DNA from: Myxococcales bacterium
Lineage (GTDB): Bacteria; Myxococcota_A; Polyangia; Polyangiales; Houyiibacteriaceae
Reading direction: 5' to 3'
Length of the DNA: 41,434 nt
Assembly (NCBI GenBank): GCA_019637115.1
Contig: JAHBWH010000061.1
Location: 1 to 41,434, forward strand
Below the pieces are notes generated by a model that ran no database searches, was not told the DNA's origin, and was given only the letters and a program-made list of their open reading frames with translations. The translations under genes and the position numbers were made by a program. This document shows, in pieces, positions 29,320 through 35,919 of this stretch (positions are counted from its first letter, which is position 1; every line of letters starts with the position of its first letter).

Positions 29320-30495
29320 CTACGCTGGTAGCCGCAGGCGGCGGGCGACCGCTCGTGCGGACTCGGCGAGGAAGGGGGGCGGCGGCAACGCCGCCATCAC
29401 CCTCGCGGCGTCGAGGGGGGTGGCGGTCTCGGTCAAGAAGCGGACGAGGGACCCGGCCGGCGCGCGCGCGAAGAGGCGGCCGAAGAGCATCGGCGCCGCC
29501 TCGGGGCGCGCTCGGAGCACGCCGAGGAAGACCTCGTCGAGCCAGCTCATTCGCTGGTAGGAGGGGATGGGGCGCCCACGCGCGACCGCGTCGGCGATGA
29601 CCTCGGCGTGTCGCTGGATGAAGTCGAAGGCGTAGCCGGTGGAGGGCTTCGCCACTCCTCCAGCGAGCCCGATGCGGCGGTGTCGAGGCTCGTCGTCGGG
29701 GCGCGCGGTGGTCATCGGGATGACGCCGCGCTCTTCGCGCTCGACCGTGAGCCGTGCCTGCGCCGCGAAGGGAGCCAGCGCCTCGTCGCCGAGCGGGAAG
29801 ACCTCGGGCGTGAAGTAGGTGTCCTCGACGAGCGCGTGGTGGGCGTCGAAGGGGAGGACGTAGACGAAGCGAAGGCCACCTGCCGCGAGCGCGACGCGCT
29901 GGTCGACCCGGAAGTCCATGAGCGTGGCGACGTCGGGGTCGAAGAGGGGCGCCTCGGACCGGACGAAGAAGCCTCGGAAGTGCTGCGCGAGCGCGGGCGA
30001 CGTGCCGGCGCTGGGTGTGTCGCCCGCGGCCTGGTTCGAGGGGCGCGGTCGTGAGTCGAGCACGGCGCGCGCGCGGAGCACGCCCTTCGACGTCTGGACG
30101 ACGACGTGGTCACGGCGGGGGCGGACCGCCTCGACGTGGACGCCGAGCTCCAGCGTCATCCCGGCGCGCGCGAGCTCGTCACGGGCTCGGGCATACACCC
30201 TCTCCGCGTCGAGGTGGACGTAGGGGGTGCGGCGTACGTCGAGGCGTCGGCGCGCACAGGCGCCGCCCACCTCCTGGGGCGCGTGCACCTCGATCTGCGA
30301 CCAGCGCTTCGTGACGCAGGCCTCGAAAGGGTGCGGGCGCACCGCGAGCTGGCACCAGGTGCGGTCGCCGTCGTAGCGCTCCCGCGCGTCGAGCAGCACC
30401 ACGCGCTGGTCGACCCGGCGGCAGGCGAGGTGGACCGCCACGCTCAGCCCCGCGAGGCCCGCGCCCACGATCAGGATGTCGGCATCGAAGGACAG
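29320..30495 (-). CDS. crtY: Lycopene cyclase, CrtY type
   Basis: About 391 aa. N-terminal FAD-binding motif ADILIVGAGLAGLSVAVHLA, then DRTWC in the position of the CrtY (N/D)-x-TW motif, a central PFDAHHALVEDTYFTPE segment (the VEDT(Y/F) region essential in cyclases) and AGGVAKPSTGYAFDFIQRHA, a family hallmark. It converts lycopene to cyclic carotenes in carotenoid synthesis; no other crt gene is nearby. The start is unclear: no ATG, GTG or TTG lies in frame close to the FAD motif, and CTG 30493-30495 is the first plausible codon. The frame remains open upstream only because it runs antisense to the next gene. Confidence 0.9.
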   Translation of the reverse strand: MSFDADILIVGAGLAGLSVAVHLACRRVDQRVVLLDARERYDGDRTWCQLAVRPHPFEACVTKRWSQIEVHAPQEVGGACARRRLDVRRTPYVHLDAERVYARARDELARAGMTLELGVHVEAVRPRRDHVVVQTSKGVLRARAVLDSRPRPSNQAAGDTPSAGTSPALAQHFRGFFVRSEAPLFDPDVATLMDFRVDQRVALAAGGLRFVYVLPFDAHHALVEDTYFTPEVFPLGDEALAPFAAQARLTVEREERGVIPMTTARPDDEPRHRRIGLAGGVAKPSTGYAFDFIQRHAEVIADAVARGRPIPSYQRMSWLDEVFLGVLRARPEAAPMLFGRLFARAPAGSLVRFLTETATPLDAARVMAALPPPPFLAESARAVARRLRLPA

Positions 30496-30703
30496 AGCGC
30501 CGAGCTTAGTACGAGCCCGCGGTCCGGGGGATCGCGGCAGGTTGCCTCGTTCTCGCGTTGCGTTCGCACACTGGGCCGGGGGTCGACCGCGCGGCGCACG
30601 GCGACGGCGGAGTGAGCTTGGTTCGCCGTTTGGGGGCGGGGCGATTCTTCCTCGGAATCCGTGAGAATCCTGGCAACGGGCGCAGAGGGACCGGCGTTGG
30701 ACT

Positions 30704-32182
30704 ATGCTCCCGTCAGGAATGCGCGCGCTCGTCATCGACGACTCGACCGCGATGAGGACGCTCCTCGCGGAGATCGTCGGAGAGCGTGGGTACGTCGTGC
30801 ACGCGGTGGAGAGCGCGGAGGAAGGCCTCGAGGCGCACCTCGCGGACCCCTTCGAGCTCGTGCTCGTGGACTGGACCTTGCCAGGGATGAGCGGCCCGGA
30901 GCTCTGTCGCGCCCTCCGCGCCCGCGAGGACGGCGAGCGCGTCGTCCTCTTGGTGATCACGGCACGCGTCCGGCCGGAGGACGTGCACGCGGTGCTCGAC
31001 GCGGGGGCGGACGACTTCATCTCGAAGCCGGTGGACCCCGAGCGCTTGCGGACGCGCCTCATCGTGGCGAGCCGAACGGTGGACGCGCGCGCTGCCGGTC
31101 GCGCGCGCGACGGGCGCGCGAGCGAGCCCGCGCGCGAAGGTGAGGCGTCGGGGGAGCGCTCGAGCTTGCTCGCGAAGCTCATCGAGCTCTCGCCGGACGC
31201 GGTGATGGTGGCGCGCGCGGGGAGCGTGGTGGACGCGAACGCGCGGGCGGCGCGCTTCTTCGGCTTCGACGCCCGCGCGCAGCTCATCGGGCGGGCGACG
31301 CGCGAGCTCGTCCACCCCGACGACCTGCCGAGGCTCGCCGAGGACGGCCTCGGCGACCTCCGCTTTCGACGGGCCGACGGGGCCATCGTCGACGCGGAGG
31401 CGAGCCGAACCACGCGCGGGGGGCTGGAGACGCTGGTGGTGCTCCGCGACGTGACGGCGCAACGCGAGCGCCTGTCCCGCTCACTCGTCGTCGACCGCCT
31501 CGGGGCGACGGCCGCGCTCGCGGGCGGGGTCGCCCTGGAGCTCAGCGCGCCGCTGGCGCAGGCGCTCGCGAGCGCCGAGCAAGCGCGTGGTGAGCTCGTC
31601 GCGCTCGCCACGACCAGCGACGCGAGCGAGCGGCTCCGCGCGATCGCGGGCCGCCTCGACGAGGCGGCGAGCGATCTGCTCCACGCGGAGGAGGTCGTCC
31701 GCGCGCTCCGCGCTTTCGCCAGCGACGCCTACGAGCCTTGCTTGGAGGACGCCGTGCCGATGCTGCGCTCGCTGCTCTTGCTGGCGCAGGGGACGCTGCG
31801 CTCGCGCGCGCGCGTCGAGCTCGAGCTCTCGGAGGTGCCCCCGCTCGCGATCTCGCGCGCGCGCCTCGCGCAGATCTTCTGGAGCCTGCTCGTGAACGCG
31901 AGCCAGATCCTCGAAGAGCTCGCGCCGGGGAAGCTCCGCGTGAGGAGCGAGACGCAGCGCAGCGGGCTCGCGTGCTTCTCCTTCGAGGTCGTCGGCACGG
32001 ACCGCCCGTCGGCCCGCCTCGACGCGAGCTTGCTCTTCGCCGGCCGACCGAGTGACGCCCACGGGCTCTCCGTGGCCCGCACGCTCGCGTTGCACGCGGG
32101 GGGGGATCTGAGCGTCGAGGGCGCGCCGCGGGAGGGCGCGCTCTTTCAGGTGCGCTTGCCGCCAGCCGTCGCGCGGAGGTAG
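30704..32182 (+). CDS. REC-PAS protein with degenerate histidine-kinase module
   Basis: 492 aa. Receiver domain (6-125) is complete: IDDS, phospho-acceptor Asp in VLVDWTLPGMSG, Thr in VITAR, Lys in SKPVD. A PAS domain follows (~155-250: LIELSPDAVMVARAGSVVDA, ending LVVLRDVTAQRE). The DHp-like helix reads LAGGVALELSAPLAQ where kinases have LAxGVAHExNNPL, so the phospho-accepting His is Leu. The ATPase-like domain keeps one N-box (FWSLLVNASQILEE) but lacks a clear DxGxG box, then HGLSVARTLALHAGGDLSV and a final FQVRLP strand. It probably cannot autophosphorylate. Start ATG 30704, or ATG 30719 (MRALVIDDS). Confidence 0.88.
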   Translation: MLPSGMRALVIDDSTAMRTLLAEIVGERGYVVHAVESAEEGLEAHLADPFELVLVDWTLPGMSGPELCRALRAREDGERVVLLVITARVRPEDVHAVLDAGADDFISKPVDPERLRTRLIVASRTVDARAAGRARDGRASEPAREGEASGERSSLLAKLIELSPDAVMVARAGSVVDANARAARFFGFDARAQLIGRATRELVHPDDLPRLAEDGLGDLRFRRADGAIVDAEASRTTRGGLETLVVLRDVTAQRERLSRSLVVDRLGATAALAGGVALELSAPLAQALASAEQARGELVALATTSDASERLRAIAGRLDEAASDLLHAEEVVRALRAFASDAYEPCLEDAVPMLRSLLLLAQGTLRSRARVELELSEVPPLAISRARLAQIFWSLLVNASQILEELAPGKLRVRSETQRSGLACFSFEVVGTDRPSARLDASLLFAGRPSDAHGLSVARTLALHAGGDLSVEGAPREGALFQVRLPPAVARR

Positions 32183-32283
32183 CCCCTCCGCGGACCAGGG
32201 GACGCGGACCAGGGACGTGGAGGGCTCACCGGGCTCGTCGAGTGGCACGTGACGTAGGGCGTCCTCGGCGCCAGACTCCGGCC

Positions 32284-32904
32284 ATGTTCACAGGCATCAC
32301 CCGAGGGACCTTCCCCGTCGTCGAGGTCACGCGCGAGCCTGGGTTGCTGCGCTACGCGGTCGCGCTCGGGGAGTACGGTCGGGGTCTCGAGCTCGGCGCG
32401 AGCGTGAGCGTCGACGGCGTCTGTCAGACCGTGGTCGGCCTCGAGGGGGACGTCGTCCGCTTCGACGCGATCCAGGAGACGCTCGACAAGACGACGCTCG
32501 ACACCCTGCGCGTCGGTCAGCGCGTGAGCGTCGAGCGGAGCGCGCGTGTCGGTGACGAGATCGGCGGGCACGACGTGTCGGGTCACGTCGTGGGCACCGG
32601 TCGGATCGTCGACGTTCGTCGTGACGGGCACGAGGTCTCGCTCACCGTCGAGGTCCCGCGCGAGTGGATGCGCTGCGTGCTCCCCAAGGGCTTCGTCGCG
32701 GTCGATGGATCGAGCCTGACGGTGGGCGAGGTGTCGGAGGACGGAGACGTCGGTCAGTTCTCGCTCTACCTCATCCCCGAGACGCTGCGGCTGACCAACT
32801 TCGGCGACAAGCAGGTCGGCGACAGGGTGAACGTGGAGCTCGACCCTCGGACCGTCGCGATCGTCGCGACGGTGGAGCGGGTGCTCGCTGCGCGAGGTCT
32901 CTGA
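32284..32904 (+). CDS. ribE: Riboflavin synthase alpha chain
   Basis: 206-aa enzyme that dismutates two 6,7-dimethyl-8-ribityllumazine molecules to riboflavin. It begins with the invariant MFTGI, and the two halves repeat the same lumazine-binding barrel (LGASVSVDGVCQTVV and FVAVDGSSLTVGEV, GGHDVSGHVVGTG). Length is typical (about 200-215). The start is ATG 32284 because MFTGI is the family N-terminus, not the earlier in-frame start at 32242. Other rib genes are not adjacent. It follows the pseudo-kinase by ~100 bp on the same strand. Confidence 0.96.
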   Translation: MFTGITRGTFPVVEVTREPGLLRYAVALGEYGRGLELGASVSVDGVCQTVVGLEGDVVRFDAIQETLDKTTLDTLRVGQRVSVERSARVGDEIGGHDVSGHVVGTGRIVDVRRDGHEVSLTVEVPREWMRCVLPKGFVAVDGSSLTVGEVSEDGDVGQFSLYLIPETLRLTNFGDKQVGDRVNVELDPRTVAIVATVERVLAARGL

Positions 32905-32974
32905 AGTGCTCAACCTCGACGAAGAGCGCACGGAAGGTGTCGTCGAGGACGCGCCGCGGTAGGGTCCGTGTCCG

Positions 32975-33535
32975 ATGGCTGAGCCTCGCGTCAAAGGCGT
33001 TGCGTTCCGCTCGGTGCTCGGGGCTGCCGACGCCCTCGCCGGACCGGAGGTCGTCGCGGCCGCCCTCCACGCCCTCGGCCCCGACGACGCGAACATGCTC
33101 CAGCTCGAGGTCGTCCCGATCGGTTGGTACCCGCTCGCGCTCTACCGGCGCCTGCTCGCGTCGTTGGAGGGCGCGTCGGGGCGCGGGGATGCGTTCCTCC
33201 GCGAGCTCGGCGCCGCGAGCGTCGATCGTGACATCAAGACCGTGTACCGCGTCTTCTTCCGCGTGCTCTCACCCGAGACCGTGCTCGGGCTCTCCGGGAA
33301 GTTCTTCAATCAATACTACGACACCGGGACCCTCTCCGTCGCGGAGCGCGGCCGAGGCTTCGCCCGGATCGAGTACCGCGGCTGCGAAGGCTTCGACCGG
33401 CGCGTCTGGAGCGAGCTGCTCGCGGGCGCCGAGGCGACCCTGCGCATCGCGGGGGCGCGCTCGGTCCGATCTCGCGTCCTCCAAGGCGGCGGAGACGGCG
33501 ACATCGACACGACGATCGAAGGGACCTGGGAGTAG
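32975..33535 (+). CDS. Uncharacterised myxobacterial-type protein
   Basis: 186 aa, no signal or membrane segment. It begins MAEPRVKGVAFRSVLGAADA; a middle helical part has IKTVYRVFFRVLSPETVLGL and FFNQYYDTGTLSVAERGRGF, and the end ARIEYRGCEGFDRRVWSELL looks alpha/beta, with an acidic tail (GGGDGDIDTTIEG). It resembles the Myxococcales paralogous proteins of the TIGR02265/DUF2378 kind, but this is from memory and uncertain. ATG at 32975, 70 bp after ribE on the same strand. Downstream is a strong hairpin at 33655-33688. Confidence 0.7.
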   Translation: MAEPRVKGVAFRSVLGAADALAGPEVVAAALHALGPDDANMLQLEVVPIGWYPLALYRRLLASLEGASGRGDAFLRELGAASVDRDIKTVYRVFFRVLSPETVLGLSGKFFNQYYDTGTLSVAERGRGFARIEYRGCEGFDRRVWSELLAGAEATLRIAGARSVRSRVLQGGGDGDIDTTIEGTWE

Positions 33536-33654
33536 CGCGCTGAGCGTGCTCGACGGCCTGCGCGAGGTGAGCCGTGGCGACGCGGTGCGCGCTGAGGAGG
33601 CGGTGAGCCGCGGCGGCGATCCCTGCTCGAGCGCTCCGCGAGCACCCAAAGACG

Positions 33655-33688
33655 ACGAAGGCCACGCTCCGAGGAGCGTGGCCTTCGT
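33655..33688. terminator. Strong hairpin between convergent genes
   Basis: A perfect 16-bp inverted repeat (ACGAAGGCCACGCTCC / GGAGCGTGGCCTTCGT) around a 2-base centre. It lies between the ends of the gene at 32975-33535 and the Kazal gene (stop 33711), so it can serve both directions. There is no real T-run on the plus side; the minus side has GTCTTTGG shortly after. Confidence 0.75.
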
Positions 33689-33710
33689 GCTCATCGCGCG
33701 TGGCTCGCGC

Positions 33711-35129
33711 TCAGCGCGCGCTTCGGCACGCGCCCGTGTGAACGACCGACACGCCTGCGTTCGCGGCGTAGCAGGCGTTCCCGTGCGTACGCCCGTCGCA
33801 GCCGCAGACGGGATCGTAGAGCGCGATGCACGCCTCGGGGCGCGCGGCGCAGACGCCCGCGCCCGACGCGCCGCACATCGCGGACGGCGCGAACGCGCAG
33901 AAGCTGCCCTCGGGGCAGGCGAGCGCGCCGTCGCGGAGGCACGTGTCGCCGATCGAGAGCCCACACTCGCCCTCGTGCGCGACGCTCACACCCGCGCTCG
34001 CCGCCTCACAAGGGTTGCCGTAGGTGCGGCCGTCGCAGCCGCACACGATCTGCCCGATGCGCTCGCAGCCGCGCGGGCGCGCGCGGCACTCGCCGGCGCC
34101 CCCGCAGGTCTCGCGGTGGCAATAGCCCGAGCGACCGCACTCCTCGTTCGTCGTGCAGCCCGGCACCTCGCACTCGCCCGCGTGCTGCACGGAGATGCCG
34201 TGCGCGGCGGCCATGCAGGCGTTGCTGTAGCTCCGGCCGTCGCAGCCGCAGACCGGATCGTACACGGCGGGGCAGGCCTCGGGCGCCACCTCGCAGGTGC
34301 CGGGGAGGTCGGTCGCGCCGCACATCGCCTCGACGGGGAACGCGCAGAAGGTTCCCTCGGGGCAGGGCGGCAGGCCGCGGCTGCCGCACGCTGCGCCGGG
34401 CGCGGGGGTGCAGACGCCCTCGTAGTCGACGCTCACGCCAGCGCCCGCCGCGCCGCAGCGGTTGCCGTAGGTCTGGCCGTCGCAGCCACAGACCGGCATG
34501 TACTCGCGCGTGCAGATCTCGGGGCGGACGCGGCACTCGCCGACGCCGCCGCAGGAGCCCTCGGGCTCGTGGTGGCAGTACTCGTCCGCCCCGCAGTCGT
34601 CGCTCGTGCCGCAGGCGCTCGAGCCGTCGGGGTCGACGCAGGCGTCTCCCGCGCGGCAGCTCAGGGTGAGGTGATAGCCCGCCGCGGTGGGGATGCCCCA
34701 GCGCATGTAGCGGTAGGTCGAGGCGACCACGAGGTAGTCGCCCGCCGGCAGCGCGCGCGTGAGGCAGCTGTTGAGCGTGCCCGAGTAGCAGTCGTCGTTC
34801 TGTGCGATGAGCTGCCAGCCCGCGCGCGTGGCGCGGTAGAGGAGGAGGTAGGTGTCCGCACCCTCGCGGCTCGCGAGGTCGATGAAGGCGTCGCCGCAGC
34901 CGGCCTCGGTCGAGAAGGTCCACGTGTGGTAGGGCGCGGCCGCCGTCAGACCGGTGGCCTGCAGATCACACCAGGGCAGCTCGCCCTGGAAAGGCGTGCG
35001 GCCGTCGGCGCGCGAGGCGCCGCGCAGCTCGAGCGACTCGGTCATCACCGCGTCGCCGTCCTTGACCCCCGGCTCCGCCGCGCAGGCCGCGACCGCACCG
35101 ATGCAAAGAATGATGGAAGCTCTCTTCAT
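33711..35129 (-). CDS. Secreted lipoprotein with four Kazal-type domains
   Basis: 472 aa. Start ATG 35127-35129 (MKRASIILCIGAVAAC, lipobox AVAAC) with GAGGGG six bases upstream. Residues ~45-165 form a Cys-poor beta domain (FSTEAGCGDAFIDLASREGA, DDCYSGTLNSCLTRALPAGD, YLVVAST) like the pre-peptidase C-terminal type. Then four repeats each carry the Kazal core, for example YMPVCGCDGQTYGNRC, YDPVCGCDGRSYSNAC, IVCGCDGRTYGNPC and YDPVCGCDGRTHGNAC, ending AGVSVxxxGxC. These alternate with EYCHHEPEGSCGG-like Cys modules. Kazal domains inhibit serine proteases; defence against own or foreign proteases is a fair guess. Confidence 0.9.
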   Translation of the reverse strand: MKRASIILCIGAVAACAAEPGVKDGDAVMTESLELRGASRADGRTPFQGELPWCDLQATGLTAAAPYHTWTFSTEAGCGDAFIDLASREGADTYLLLYRATRAGWQLIAQNDDCYSGTLNSCLTRALPAGDYLVVASTYRYMRWGIPTAAGYHLTLSCRAGDACVDPDGSSACGTSDDCGADEYCHHEPEGSCGGVGECRVRPEICTREYMPVCGCDGQTYGNRCGAAGAGVSVDYEGVCTPAPGAACGSRGLPPCPEGTFCAFPVEAMCGATDLPGTCEVAPEACPAVYDPVCGCDGRSYSNACMAAAHGISVQHAGECEVPGCTTNEECGRSGYCHRETCGGAGECRARPRGCERIGQIVCGCDGRTYGNPCEAASAGVSVAHEGECGLSIGDTCLRDGALACPEGSFCAFAPSAMCGASGAGVCAARPEACIALYDPVCGCDGRTHGNACYAANAGVSVVHTGACRSAR

Positions 35130-35454
35130 GGTTCCCCTCGAGGGGCGGGTGAGGCGCGTGTGCGCGGGCCCCTCTTGCAGTTCGTTCGCCGGCCTATACA
35201 AAGGCCGTGCCCGAGGCTCGTGAGGGATGTCGCGAACGACGATTTCATCCTTTCGCGCAGTGCTGCGGCCTCGCATCGTGTGTCCTCGTTCGGGGGTCCA
35301 TGCGTCGCGTCGCGCCAAGCCGACCGGTCAGGCCGGTCGCCGTGGATGGCCCGCTTTCCAGTACGGTGATTGCGCACGCGGTTCGCAGCATCGGCAATGG
35401 CAGTACGGACGCTGCACAGTCGCCCTAGGATCGGGGGCCCTCCGCGTCTCGGGC
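35130..35454. other. 325-bp intergenic region upstream of the Kazal gene
   Basis: It must hold the Kazal gene promoter. It has a 6-bp inverted repeat GACCGG-TCAGG-CCGGTC (35322-35338) and two copies of CAGTACGG (near 35357 and 35400). No convincing gene is seen on either strand. Confidence 0.5.
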
Positions 35455-35757
35455 TCAGGGGGTGGCGCAGGCGGCCGCTTCCTCGCGGAGCCTTCGGTCG
35501 ATGAAGAGGAAGCCGAAGGGGACGAGCGCCGCGAGGAAGACGAGCGCGGAGGTGCGCATCGTCCAGTCCCGCTCGACGTGGACACGCGCGAGGGCGATGA
35601 CCAGCCCGACGAAGAGCACCCCGTGCGCCATCCCCGCGACGCGCACCGCGAGCGGCATCGCGAAGGCGTACTTCAGCGGCATCGCGACGAAGAGGAGGAG
35701 GAGAAACGAGAGGCCCTCGATGATGCCGAGCGCGCGGAGCGTCTGAACGGAGCGCAT
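35455..35757 (-). CDS. DUF3817 membrane protein
   Basis: 100 aa from ATG 35755-35757 (MRSVQTLRALGIIEGLSFLL); ATG 35767-35769 is an alternative four codons earlier. Three hydrophobic stretches: LGIIEGLSFLLLLFVAMPLK, AHGVLFVGLVIALARV and ALVFLAALVPFGFLFI. The EGxSFLxLL...MPLKY and G-x-x-HG-x-LF-V motifs are those of DUF3817, small inner-membrane proteins of unknown role, also described as YdzA-like or tied to transporters. It lies 162 bp after the helicase gene (same strand). Confidence 0.88.
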   Translation of the reverse strand: MRSVQTLRALGIIEGLSFLLLLFVAMPLKYAFAMPLAVRVAGMAHGVLFVGLVIALARVHVERDWTMRTSALVFLAALVPFGFLFIDRRLREEAAACATP

Positions 35758-35919
35758 GGTGCGCAGCATGCGCCGGCTGGCGGCGGAGACCAACGGTCTC
35801 GGCCGTCGTCGCGACCGGCCGACCACGGCTCGCTTCGCTCTGCGCGCCGCGTGTCGCGGTCGCGGGCCGCGCTCGAGCGAGCGCGCCCTCGTGGGGTGCT
35901 CTCGCTCGCTCGGCGGAGC

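Noticed and set aside
29291-29323. GTAGCGC ... GCGCTAC inverted repeat as terminator after dnaJ
   Set aside because: The arms are 19 bp apart, there is no T-run, and one arm includes the crtY stop codon.
30496-31611. Upstream extension of the lycopene cyclase frame
   Set aside because: It is antisense to the REC-PAS gene, Ser/Arg-rich and without homology; the cyclase itself begins at the FAD motif.
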